From assembly GCA_041395865.1 (NCBI GenBank), contig JAWKZQ010000001.1, forward strand, positions 124,001 through 188,000: DNA of 64,000 nucleotides. The letters are read 5' to 3'. Each line of letters starts with the position of its first letter. Position 1 is the first letter of the stretch. The notes beneath the pieces are model-generated. The model was not told where the DNA came from. It saw only the letters and a program-made list of their open reading frames with translations, and ran no database searches. Source of the DNA: IMCC2047 sp041395865 (GTDB taxonomy: Bacteria; Pseudomonadota; Gammaproteobacteria; Pseudomonadales; IMCC2047). This document shows, one piece after another, positions 42,165-51,003 of this stretch. Made by a program: the position numbers and the translations under genes.

Positions 42165-42662
42165 ATGACGATTTTAGCCAAGCCCAGATCTTTAAATTTT
42201 ATTGGCCTTGCCTGCTGTATCGGCCTTATCGCAACCGCACTCTACATGCAGTATGTACAAGGGCTCGAGCCCTGCCCGCTCTGTATGATGCAACGCCTTG
42301 TCATTTATGCCTTGGGCGCCCTGTTCCTGATTGGCGCGCTGCATAAACCCCAGCTTATCGGGCAGCGTATTTACGCAACGCTGATCACGCTGGTCAGCCT
42401 TTCAGGCGTCGGCTTCGCAAGCCGCCAGCTTTGGCTGCAAAGCCTGCCCCCGGAAGAGGTTCCCGCTTGCGGCCCCAGCCTGGAGTACATGATTGATGTG
42501 TTGCCCTGGACCGAAGTGTTGAGTGTCATGATGCGCGGCACCGGCGATTGCGCTGAAGTCCAGTGGACCTTTTTATCACTGAGCATCCCCGGCTGGACGC
42601 TGATCGCCTTTATCTTTTTTGCCCTGCTGGGCCTTATGCAATGGCACCGCCCGCCGATCTAA
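42165..42662 (+). CDS. dsbB: Disulfide bond formation protein DsbB
   Basis: DsbB, 165 residues, inner membrane with four helices. It reoxidises DsbA and passes electrons to quinones. The first redox pair is CPLC (residues 37-40) in LEPCPLCMMQR; the second pair is the periplasmic cysteines in VPACGPS and TGDCAEV. Length is typical. The WD40 lipoprotein gene follows after 26 bp and may be cotranscribed. Confidence 0.95.
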   Translation: MTILAKPRSLNFIGLACCIGLIATALYMQYVQGLEPCPLCMMQRLVIYALGALFLIGALHKPQLIGQRIYATLITLVSLSGVGFASRQLWLQSLPPEEVPACGPSLEYMIDVLPWTEVLSVMMRGTGDCAEVQWTFLSLSIPGWTLIAFIFFALLGLMQWHRPPI

Positions 42663-42688
42663 CCTGTAAATACAACAAGATTGCCGTC

Positions 42689-43684
42689 ATGACCGCCACA
42701 ACGAAATACCTCCTGCGTCGCTTCTCGATACTGCTGCTGGCCGCCCTTGTGGCAGCCTGTGACAATGCCGACGGACCCAGTGACACCTGGGAAAACGCTG
42801 TGCAAGGCCTTTATACCGCCGCTATCTCCTACGACGGCAAACAGGGTATTGTCGGCTCCATCCACCATGGCGGCAGCCTGTGGGACATGAAGCGCAAAGA
42901 GCGCCTTTTTAACTGGAATCATGCCGAAGGCGACTACACCCTGCTGGTCAGCGCCGCCTTTTCCCCCGACGGGCGTTATGCCGCTACCGCCTCGGATCGC
43001 ACCATCGTACTTTGGGAAGCCACCACCGGCGCGCCCGTCTGGTTCTGGACCGCTCCAGGCAATATCCTGAGTATGGCCCTGACGCCCGACGGCCATTATG
43101 CGGTGCTGGGGCTCGCCAACCACACAGCCGTACTGTTCGATATTAAAAACGGCGGCATCAAGCGTACCTTCACCCATCAGGGCAAAGTACGCAGTGTCGC
43201 GCTCAGCGGCGATGGCAAGCTACTCCTGACCGGCTCCGACGACCAGACAGCCAGGCTCTGGGATTTGCAAAGCAGCGAAGAATTGCAGCGCTGGAAACAT
43301 GATAACCAGATCATCACAACCGCGCTCTCGGCAACGGGGAAATATGCCTTTACGGCAGCGCAGGCCGATAAGGCAACCATCTGGGATACGCGCTCAGGCC
43401 AGCCACTACAAACCCTACCCATCAAAAAGGGTTCCTACATTGTCGGCGCCGCCTACACATCGGCACGCTTTTCTGAAGATGAGAGACAGCTGTTAACAGG
43501 CACGAACAGCCAGCTGGTACAGCTGTGGGATATTGCATCCGGCAAACAGGCCCGGCGCTGGATGATCAGCAAAAGGGAACAGTGGAAACCAACCTCGGCC
43601 GCCGTATTGGCAGTCGGCTTCAGTGCGGCCGGGCGCGATTATGTCGCCATCGGCTCAAACGGGCTCAGTTACCGCTTGAAATAA
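42689..43684 (+). CDS. WD40-repeat lipoprotein
   Basis: Protein of 331 residues with a lipoprotein signal (LLLAALVAACDNADG, acylated Cys near residue 24) and about seven WD40-like blades, for example SAAFSPDGRYAATASDRTIVLWE, VRSVALSGDGKLLLTGSDDQTARLWD and LTGTNSQLVQLWDIASGKQ. It probably forms a periplasmic beta propeller on the inner face of the outer membrane. Partner unknown. The ATG at 42689 gives a clean lipobox; the longer frame upstream overlaps dsbB and is not used. Confidence 0.82.
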   Translation: MTATTKYLLRRFSILLLAALVAACDNADGPSDTWENAVQGLYTAAISYDGKQGIVGSIHHGGSLWDMKRKERLFNWNHAEGDYTLLVSAAFSPDGRYAATASDRTIVLWEATTGAPVWFWTAPGNILSMALTPDGHYAVLGLANHTAVLFDIKNGGIKRTFTHQGKVRSVALSGDGKLLLTGSDDQTARLWDLQSSEELQRWKHDNQIITTALSATGKYAFTAAQADKATIWDTRSGQPLQTLPIKKGSYIVGAAYTSARFSEDERQLLTGTNSQLVQLWDIASGKQARRWMISKREQWKPTSAAVLAVGFSAAGRDYVAIGSNGLSYRLK

Positions 43685-43725
43685 GGCACAACGGCGAGCG
43701 CTAAAGCCGTCGAAAGAGGCAGCCA

Positions 43726-44214
43726 TCAGCCGGGTTCGTCCAGGAAAAGTTCACAGGTCAACTGCTCCGAAAGCTGCGCCAGCCGTGCTGGCGGAAGCGG
43801 CAATGTTGCCAAATACACGCGCAGGTTCTCGTCAGCCAGCTGAGGTACAGACAGCTCAAGCGGCGCCCGATCAAACCGGGTTTCCAGCTCAAACAGCCTG
43901 TCCTGCTCAACACGCTCCACCTGTAACTCCGCTTTTTTAAGCACCTCGTAAACTTCGCTGCGCCCCTGTAAACGCTTGACCGCACAGCGCGACTGCCGTA
44001 ACGGCAATACCACCTGTCGGCGCCATTCTTGAAAAGGCTCGCATTCACTCACCACAACAGGCCTGAATATTCGCCGCTCTGCCGCCAACCAACCACTGAA
44101 TAAGATCAGGTTTACATTGGCGCCAACCGTCTCCTGCAATTCCAGGCACAGACCCTGCACAACAGCATTCGTATAGTGTCGCAGCGAAAAATCCCAGAAG
44201 CGGTTGTTATCCAC
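43726..44214 (-). CDS. TIGR02444 family protein
   Basis: Protein of 162 residues of the DUF2390/TIGR02444 family, function unknown. The opening NRFWDFSLRHYTNAVVQGLCLELQETVGANVNLILFSGWL is the family signature: aromatic start and a helix ending in VNLILF. The remainder is helical and Arg/Glu-rich (EVYEVLKKAELQVERVEQDRLFELE). It is 17 bp after ilvE on the minus strand and probably cotranscribed. Confidence 0.85.
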   Translation of the reverse strand: MDNNRFWDFSLRHYTNAVVQGLCLELQETVGANVNLILFSGWLAAERRIFRPVVVSECEPFQEWRRQVVLPLRQSRCAVKRLQGRSEVYEVLKKAELQVERVEQDRLFELETRFDRAPLELSVPQLADENLRVYLATLPLPPARLAQLSEQLTCELFLDEPG

Positions 44215-44231
44215 GCGCAGAACATGCCGAA

Positions 44232-45317
44232 TCAGGATTCGGACGGATAAAACTCAGCAGGAATTTCATGCACCCAGCCTGCCGGGCCTTCGGCACGACG
44301 CTCCTGGATATCGAGCAGGCGCTGCTTGAGGGCAACAGAAATATTGCCTTCGGGGTTTGCCAGCTGGTAGCGGGTTCCATCGTGCTCACCCAACTCCTTA
44401 ATCGGGTTAACAATCGCCGCCGTGCCGCAACAGAAGGCTTCGCTGCAACGACCGTCCCTGATTTTTTCGATCAACTCATCGATATCCAGTGCCGTCTGCA
44501 TCACCTCTAGCCCCATTTCTTCAGCCAGCTCAATAATCGAAGCCCGCGTTACCCCTTCCAGCAATGAACCGGTCGGCGTGGGTGTCAGTAACTTACCATC
44601 AACAACCGCAAAGAAATTCATCACCGAAAGCTCTTCGATATTACGGCGACTGTTTGGGTCCAGCCACAGCGACTGATCAAACCCGAGGTTTTTCGCATGG
44701 GTGCGCGAAGCGAAGCTGGCGGCATAATTGCCACCCGTTTTAACCCCGCCCGTACCGCCCAGCGCAGCCCGGGTAAAGTCACGCTCAATCAACACACTCA
44801 TCGGCGCCAGGTGAATCGCTTCCGACGGGCTGGCAATGACCATAAAGGCGAAACGGTCAGATCCTGTAACCTCCAGGCTGGGCTCCGTCGCGAACATAAA
44901 GGGGCGCAGGTAAAGCGACTGCCCGCTTTCACCCGGGATAATGTTTTCGCAATACGCCGCAACCCGGTAAACCCCTTCCATAAAAAGCGCCTGTGGAATT
45001 TCCGGCATAGCCATACGCCGGGCTGACAGATTAAAGCGTTTCCAGTTACGCTCCGGGCGAAATAAGCTTGCCTGCGCTTGCCCGACCCGGTAGGCCTTCA
45101 TCCCCTCAAAAATTTCCTGCCCGTAATGCAGCACTTTAGCGCTGGGTAGCAGTTCAATTTTGCGGGTAGGCTCCAGTGTGCCGGGCCCCCATAGTCCATC
45201 CATATATTCCGCCCAGAACATGATGGGTCCGGACAAACGGCCAAACCCCAATTGCTCGGGCGTTTCATAACCGTAAACAGCAGCCATTGTGTCAGGATGG
45301 ATATGGCAATCAGTCAT
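44232..45317 (-). CDS. ilvE: Branched-chain amino acid aminotransferase
   Basis: Type II BCAT, 361 residues, fold-type IV PLP enzyme. It transfers amino groups to the keto acids of valine, leucine and isoleucine. PLP lysine in GGTGGVKTGGNYAAS; LHYGQEIFEGMKAYR near residue 65; EELSVMNFFAVVDG; EAFCCGTAAIVNPI. The long form with these motifs is closer to the eukaryotic and Gram-positive type than to E. coli IlvE. Works downstream of ilvA seen at 13.1 kb. Confidence 0.93.
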   Translation of the reverse strand: MTDCHIHPDTMAAVYGYETPEQLGFGRLSGPIMFWAEYMDGLWGPGTLEPTRKIELLPSAKVLHYGQEIFEGMKAYRVGQAQASLFRPERNWKRFNLSARRMAMPEIPQALFMEGVYRVAAYCENIIPGESGQSLYLRPFMFATEPSLEVTGSDRFAFMVIASPSEAIHLAPMSVLIERDFTRAALGGTGGVKTGGNYAASFASRTHAKNLGFDQSLWLDPNSRRNIEELSVMNFFAVVDGKLLTPTPTGSLLEGVTRASIIELAEEMGLEVMQTALDIDELIEKIRDGRCSEAFCCGTAAIVNPIKELGEHDGTRYQLANPEGNISVALKQRLLDIQERRAEGPAGWVHEIPAEFYPSES

Positions 45318-45413
45318 TTTTTTCTCCGTATAAATTAAGCGTTCAGGGGCTGTATCATAAGCCTTTCCATGTTGATTTCAGACTAAAATCTAATCATCGG
45401 CATTAACAGACAG

Positions 45414-45447
45414 CTGTCACAATAGTGTCACATCTTCCGGCTGTAAT
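45414..45447 (+). promoter_or_regulatory. Pho box and -10 of phoB
   Basis: CTGTCAC (45414-45420), AATA, GTGTCAC (45425-45431): two heptamers 11 bp apart as in the PhoB-binding consensus, then a 10-bp gap and TGTAAT (45442-45447). PhoB bound here would replace a -35 contact, so phoBR is probably autoregulated under phosphate limitation. Confidence 0.8.
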
Positions 45448-45482
45448 GTACCATTCCGTTTAAAAGGTAAAATTCAAGAAAT

Positions 45483-46181
45483 ATGGCAAACAAAACAATA
45501 CTCATTGTTGATGACGAAGACTCCATTCGCGACATGATAAGCATGTCGCTGGAACTGAATGGCTACCAGTGCCTGCACGCTGGCACTGCGCTTGAAGCTC
45601 ACACAACGATCACAGAACAACGCCCCGACCTGATACTGCTGGACTGGATGATGCCAGGCATCAGCGGCATCGAACTGGCGCGCCGCTTACGCCGCGATAA
45701 CGCAACCAAGAATATCCCCATCATCATGATCACCGCCAAGGGCGAAGAGAGTAACAAGATTGAGGGGTTCGACAGCGGCGCCGATGATTACATTACCAAA
45801 CCCTTCTCCACCAAGGAGCTGACCGCCCGCATCAAAGCCCTGCTGCGCCGGACCGGCAGCGGTGAAGAGGCCTCCCTGGAATATAATGGCCTGGCCATCG
45901 ACCCTGTTGCACACCGTGTCAGCATTCACGGCGAACCCATTAAGCTGGGCCCTACCGAATATCGCCTGCTGGAGTTCTTCATGGCCCACCCGGAGCGCGC
46001 CTATACCCGCGAGCAACTGCTGGATGGCGTGTGGGGCGGAACGGTTTACATCGATGATCGCACCGTAGACGTGCATATCCGCCGCCTGCGTAAAGCACTG
46101 TCGGACTACGGCTTTGATAAATACATCCAGACCGTTCGCGGTACCGGCTACCGATTCTCGACCAATCCGGAAAGCCCCTGA
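45483..46181 (+). CDS. phoB: Phosphate regulon response regulator PhoB
   Basis: PhoB, 232 residues, OmpR-type. Receiver domain with acidic pocket ILIVDDEDSIRD and phosphorylated Asp in LILLDWMMPG (near residue 53); switch Lys in YITKPFSTKEL. C-terminal winged helix with RLLEFFMAHPERAYTREQLLDGVWG and TVDVHIRRLRKAL, whose recognition helix binds Pho boxes. Autoregulated through the Pho box upstream. phoR follows after 35 bp. Confidence 0.97.
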   Translation: MANKTILIVDDEDSIRDMISMSLELNGYQCLHAGTALEAHTTITEQRPDLILLDWMMPGISGIELARRLRRDNATKNIPIIMITAKGEESNKIEGFDSGADDYITKPFSTKELTARIKALLRRTGSGEEASLEYNGLAIDPVAHRVSIHGEPIKLGPTEYRLLEFFMAHPERAYTREQLLDGVWGGTVYIDDRTVDVHIRRLRKALSDYGFDKYIQTVRGTGYRFSTNPESP

Positions 46182-46216
46182 GGCTGCAGGCACCGTTGAA
46201 AGGCTGACACTGATCT

Positions 46217-47527
46217 GTGAACTACGACCCGTCCTCTGAAATACGCCAGATCACCATTATCCTGGTCATCAGCCTGACTTTTGGCCTGCTCACAGGCACG
46301 CTGGCCTGGACTCTGGTGGTCAGCCTCAGCGGCTATCTCATCTGGAACCTGCGCCAGTTGTTTCGTCTTTATGACTGGCTCAAGCAGGAGAAATTGAGCG
46401 ATCCGCCCGCCAGCCATGGCCTTTGGGGCAGCACCTTCGATCACATTTACCAACTCCAGCAGCGCCAGCTTAAATACCGCGCCCGGCTGAAAAAAGTCAT
46501 CAAGCGCTTTCGCGATTCCACCTTCGCACTCAAGGATGGCTTTGTGATGCTTGATGACCAGGGCAACATCGATTGGTGGAATCCCGCTGCGGAAAAGATG
46601 CTCGGGTTACGCTCGCCCATCGACAGCAACCAGCTCATCACCAACCTGATCCGCCATCCCAAGTTCAAGGGGTATTTCGAAAACGAAAACCATGAGCGCC
46701 CGCTGGTCATCCCCTCCCCGCTTAACAACGACATCATTCTGGAATACCAGATCACCCGTTTCGGCAAACAGGATCAGCTGATTGTGGTGCGAGACATCAC
46801 CGAACTCAAGCAACTGGAGAAGGTTCGTACAGACTTTGTCGCCAACGTTTCCCACGAGCTGCGTACCCCTTTGACGGTCATTGACGGTTACCTGGAGACC
46901 ATGTCGGATAATCGCGAAATGCTCGCACCGCCCTGGCATAAGCCTCTGGACCAGATGACGGAACAAACGCGCCGTATGTCGAACCTGATAAACGACCTAT
47001 TGCTGCTGTCGCGGATTGAATCTCGCGACAACCAGGGCCGTCACACCCCGGTTGATATGGGGGCGACGATCCACAGCATCCGCAACGACCTGAGCAGCAA
47101 TCTGGAAGAAAAACAGCAAACCCTGGAAATCATCCTGCTCTCGAACAAACAACTGCTGGGCCCCAAGGAACAGGTCTACAGTTTGGTCAGCAACCTGGCC
47201 AGCAATGCCAGCAAATATTCCGAGCAGAGCGCGCATATCGTCATTAGCTGGCTGGATACAACGACCGGCGCACAACTGCGCGTCGAAGATAACGGTATTG
47301 GCATTCCAGCCATGGATATCCCCCGCCTAACCGAACGTTTTTACCGTGTGGACCGGGGACGCGCGCAGGCCATTAAGGGCACAGGATTAGGGCTGGCAAT
47401 CGTTAAACACATCCTGGTCAACCTGGATGGCACGCTGGAGATTGAAAGCAAGGTAGGCATCGGCAGCACCTTTATCTGCAACTTCCCATCCCACCGCCTG
47501 CAAAGCACCAAACAAAAAGCCAGCTAG
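46217..47527 (+). CDS. phoR: Phosphate regulon sensor kinase PhoR
   Basis: PhoR, 436 residues, start GTG. Two N-terminal helices anchor it in the membrane with almost no periplasmic loop (residues about 12-46). A PAS-like domain (DGFVMLDDQGNIDWWNPAAEKMLG) is followed by the HisKA box FVANVSHELRTPLTVIDGYLE and the HATPase with NLASNASKYS, DNGIGIP and GTGLGLAIVKHI. The lack of a sensing domain fits a kinase controlled by the Pst transporter through PhoU, whose gene is convergent. Confidence 0.96.
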   Translation: MNYDPSSEIRQITIILVISLTFGLLTGTLAWTLVVSLSGYLIWNLRQLFRLYDWLKQEKLSDPPASHGLWGSTFDHIYQLQQRQLKYRARLKKVIKRFRDSTFALKDGFVMLDDQGNIDWWNPAAEKMLGLRSPIDSNQLITNLIRHPKFKGYFENENHERPLVIPSPLNNDIILEYQITRFGKQDQLIVVRDITELKQLEKVRTDFVANVSHELRTPLTVIDGYLETMSDNREMLAPPWHKPLDQMTEQTRRMSNLINDLLLLSRIESRDNQGRHTPVDMGATIHSIRNDLSSNLEEKQQTLEIILLSNKQLLGPKEQVYSLVSNLASNASKYSEQSAHIVISWLDTTTGAQLRVEDNGIGIPAMDIPRLTERFYRVDRGRAQAIKGTGLGLAIVKHILVNLDGTLEIESKVGIGSTFICNFPSHRLQSTKQKAS

Positions 47528-47537
47528 CCAGAAAGGA

Positions 47538-47580
47538 CAGGCAATAAAAAAGCACCCTTAGGGTGCTTTTTTATTGCCTG
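47538..47580. terminator. Bidirectional terminator between phoR and phoU
   Basis: A perfect 20-bp inverted repeat (CAGGCAATAAAAAAGCACCC, 47538-47557, with its complement at 47561-47580) around TTA. T tracts on both strands. It ends phoR on the plus strand and phoU on the minus strand. Confidence 0.9.
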
Positions 47581-47594
47581 CGGGAAGTTAATGC

Positions 47595-48314
47595 CTAGTC
47601 GGCCATGACCTTCCGTTCCATCTGTTCGTAGCTGACGTGACGCACATCCTTGCCCTTCACCAGATAAATCACATGCTCCGCAATATTGCGGGCATGGTCA
47701 CCGACACGCTCCAGCGAACGCAGCGCCCAGATAACGTTAATAACGCGACTGATCGTACGCGGGTCTTCCATCATGAAGGTAATCAGCTCACGCATCGCAG
47801 TGACGTACTCCCGATCCACCGCATGGTCGGCACGGGCCACCTCAAGCGCCAGATCCACATCGAAACGGGCAAAGGCATCCAGCGCCTTATGAAGCATGTC
47901 CCTCACCAGTCCGCTGATGTGTCGCACCTCAACATAACCGCGTGGCGACTGGCCATTTTCCGACAACTGGATCGCCAGCTTGGCAATACGCTTGGTTTCA
48001 TCGCCAATGCGTTCCAGGTCAGTGTTAGCCTTACTGACAGCGATGACCAGACGCAGGTCGCTGGCCGCCGGCTGGCGACGCGCCAGGATACGGGCACACT
48101 CCTCGTCGATGGACACTTCCATACGGTTAATGTCTTCATCATTGCTCATCACCGTTTCTGCCAACTCGCTGTCAGCATCAACCAGGGACTCCATGGCATC
48201 GTTGATCTGGTTTTCAACATGCCCGCCCATTTCCAGCAGGTGTTTTTTTACTTCTTCAAGGTCTTCGTTAAACTGCTGGGAAATATGGTGTGAATAAGTG
48301 TCTTGATTGACCAT
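47595..48314 (-). CDS. phoU: Phosphate signalling protein PhoU
   Basis: PhoU, 239 residues, two mirrored three-helix bundles that bind metals. Repeated motifs: ERIGDETKRIAKLA near residue 90 and ERVGDHARNIAEHVIYLVKG near residue 200, each with the E-X-X-X-D metal pattern. PhoU couples PstB with PhoR and keeps phosphate uptake in check. ATG at 48314 with GGAG upstream is preferred over longer in-frame starts. Last gene of pstSCAB-phoU. Confidence 0.95.
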   Translation of the reverse strand: MVNQDTYSHHISQQFNEDLEEVKKHLLEMGGHVENQINDAMESLVDADSELAETVMSNDEDINRMEVSIDEECARILARRQPAASDLRLVIAVSKANTDLERIGDETKRIAKLAIQLSENGQSPRGYVEVRHISGLVRDMLHKALDAFARFDVDLALEVARADHAVDREYVTAMRELITFMMEDPRTISRVINVIWALRSLERVGDHARNIAEHVIYLVKGKDVRHVSYEQMERKVMAD

Positions 48315-48412
48315 GTCTTCTCCATGGGCCTGAGCCCAGCTTAAATTTTTATCTGTGTTACCGGTTAGCAAGGGGTTAGCCCTTGCCTGTCATGGCGAAA
48401 CTTAGTCGTGCC

Positions 48413-49213
48413 TTATCCGTAACGGCCCGTAATATAGTCTTCCGTCTGCTTTTTAGTTGGGTTAGTGAACAATGAATCCGTGTCACCAAACTCAATCAAA
48501 TCACCCATGTACATAAAAGCAGTATAGTCAGACACGCGAGCGGCCTGCTGCATATTGTGGGTCACGATCACAATCGTAAACTTGGACTTAAGCTCGTAAA
48601 TCAGCTCTTCGATTTTCAGTGTTGAAATAGGATCCAGTGCCGAGGCCGGTTCATCCAACAGCAGCACTTCAGGCTCAACGGCAATGGTTCGGGCAATGAC
48701 CAAACGCTGTTGCTGACCGCCGGACATGCCCAGTGCGTTCTCATGCAAACGGTCCTTCACCTCGTCCCATAAAGCGGCGCCTCTCAGCGCCCACTCCACG
48801 GTCTCGTCCAGAACGCGTTTTTTGTTAATACCCTGGATGCGCAAGCCGTAGGCAACATTCTCGTAAATACTTTTCGGGAAGGGGTTAGGCTTCTGGAATA
48901 CCATGCCCACGCGACGGCGCAGGTCAGCCACTTCAACTTTCTTATCGAAAATGTTTTGCCCTTCCAGCTGAATTTGACCCTCAATACGCACCCCATCAAC
49001 CAGGTCATTCATGCGGTTGAAGCAACGCAGCAGCGTTGACTTACCGCAACCACTGGGCCCGATAAACGCGGTGACGCGCTTCTTGGGAATTTCCATGTTG
49101 ATATCGTGTAATGCCTGTTTTTCACCGTAAAAAAGGTCCAGGTGATCAACCTTAAGGCACTTTTCTTCCTGCTCCAAAGAAAGGTTCTGGCCTTCTCTGT
49201 TGAGTGCAGACAT
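48413..49213 (-). CDS. pstB: Phosphate ABC transporter ATP-binding protein
   Basis: PstB, 266 residues, the ATPase of the high-affinity phosphate importer. Walker A GPSGCGKSTLLRC near residue 55, Q-loop VFQKPNPFPKSI, ABC signature LGMSGGQQQRL, Walker B VLLLDEPASALDP. Sits after the damaged pstA with a 100-bp gap and before phoU. Sequence here is intact. Confidence 0.97.
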   Translation of the reverse strand: MSALNREGQNLSLEQEEKCLKVDHLDLFYGEKQALHDINMEIPKKRVTAFIGPSGCGKSTLLRCFNRMNDLVDGVRIEGQIQLEGQNIFDKKVEVADLRRRVGMVFQKPNPFPKSIYENVAYGLRIQGINKKRVLDETVEWALRGAALWDEVKDRLHENALGMSGGQQQRLVIARTIAVEPEVLLLDEPASALDPISTLKIEELIYELKSKFTIVIVTHNMQQAARVSDYTAFMYMGDLIEFGDTDSLFTNPTKKQTEDYITGRYG

Positions 49214-49313
49214 GTCAATGGCATGTGTTTTGGCTCGGTCGCATATATCCTCGGCCTGTCATGTGTATCGTTGCTTCATTCATAATTCATTGCCAGCTTT
49301 AAACAGTTTGTGA

Positions 49314-50983
49314 CTAAAGAGTTAGACTTCCAGCGCTTTTATGCTTTTCTCGCAAGCGGTTACGGATTGCCACCGATGTCAGGTTAAGCCCGCCAATCAC
49401 CAGCACCAGCAGCAGCAATGCCGGCGCCGAACAAGCGGAGCGCGCGGCCTCGACGTTAGGGCTTTGGAAACCCACATCGTAAATGTAGGAAGCCAAGGTG
49501 CATATTTCTGGATAAAGGTGCAGGTAGGTATTCATCCAAGAACGCTTGGTGCCAGCTTCCGCAACACCGACCAGCATCAGCAGAACAACCTCGCCGGCTG
49601 CACAGCAGCCGCCGGGATCAAACCGGTCATCATGGCCGGGCTGGACATGGGGATAATCACCCGCCACAGGGTTTCGGCTTTGGTGGCGCCCAGCGCCAGG
49701 CTGCCCTCTCGAATCGAGCGCGGGATGCGTGACAACCCCTCTTCGGTGGCGACAATCACAACCAATGGCACAGTCAACAGTGCCAGTGTCAGGGACGCCC
49801 ACAGCAGACCCAGCATGCCAAAGGTTGGCGCGGGGAAACCTTCAGGAAAAACGAGCTTATCGATTTCGTCGCCCAGGAAGTAGATAAAGAAGCCAGACCG
49901 AAAACCGTACACAATGGAAGGAACGCCCGCCGTTGTTCACCGCAATGCGGATGAGTTCGCGTCAACGGCCCTTGTTTGGCATGACCACGCAGATAAACCG
50001 CAGCAATCACACCCAAATGGCGTTACAAAAATGGACATCAGGATAACCATCAGGACGGTACCGTAAATCGCAGGGGAAAATCCCGCCTTCGGTATTCGCC
50101 TCCGCGCGCTCGTCGAAACGAACTCCCAAATCTTGGCGAAATAAAAGCCGGTTTTGTCCAGCAAGCCCATTTGGTTAGGCTGGAAGACCCACACTACATT
50201 CGCCAGGTTGATTTCGACCTGGTGCCCATCGGCGGTACGGGCAATCAGGCTATCGCGATTGATATCGCGGTAAAGGTTACCCAAACGCGCCTGCAGCTCT
50301 TCATATTCGGCGTTAAGCTCATCACGTTGCGCATTAATCGCAGCAAATTTCTCCGGCGCCGTCACGCCATCCAGCTCAAGCCCGCGCTCCTTTAAGCGAA
50401 GGCGCTCAATACCGTAGTTAATGGCACCAATGTCCCCTTTCTCGATGGCATAAATCTCATCGTGGATATCCAGCACCCGCGCCATCATGGCTTCAAGTTG
50501 CTGCCAGGCATCAACACCGCTGGCAATAACCTGCCCGTCCTTTTTGACCGCGTCCAGATAACCGTAGAAATTACCCCACTCGCGGCGCTCCAGCACCATC
50601 ATTTCCGCTGGATAGTGCTGATTGTTCATCATGCGATCCAACGCCCAGGCAAAATCGCTGCCGGTTACATCCCGGTTTCCCACCTTAAGCAGGTGCCGAT
50701 CGGCTGTTTCCAGCTCTGCCGGCAGATTCACACCGGAAGAACGCAGCTGCGCTGCCGATACTGTTTCGGTTTGTACAATTTCTCCGGCGATCATCCGCTT
50801 CGAGCCATCCTGGGCCAGCAGCTCGGCCTCTACCACCGAGGCAGGCCAGAAATGATCCAGACCTCTCACCGCAATCAGCGCCAGCAGTCCAACCACCATA
50901 ATCGTGCTGATCGACACCGCACCGGCATTCAACCAAACCCAGGGGGCTCCACTTCTAAACCAGTCTTTTACTGAAAGTCGCAT
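49314..50983 (-). pseudogene. pstA: Phosphate ABC transporter permease PstA, multiply frameshifted
   Basis: Long-type PstA. The intact part (50983 to about 50120) has an N-terminal helix, then a large periplasmic region of about 230 residues with a coiled coil (INAQRDELNAEYEELQARL) and ends in YFAKIWEFVS. From there to 49314 the permease domain is spread over three frames: SPAIYGTVLMVILMSIFVTPFG, then VIAAVYLRGHAKQGPLTR, then FFIYFLGDEIDKLVFPE to the EGSLALGATKAETLWR loop, then IYDVGFQSPNVEAAR to the C-terminus. I count at least eight one- or two-base indels between about 49430 and 50110, for example one base missing near 50117 and extra bases near 50068 and 50011. Conserved residues persist across all frames, and pstC, pstB and phoU are intact, so sequence error is likely. 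If real, phosphate import would fail. Confidence 0.85.
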
Positions 50984-51003
50984 CTCTACTAAACCCCGGA
51001 TAA

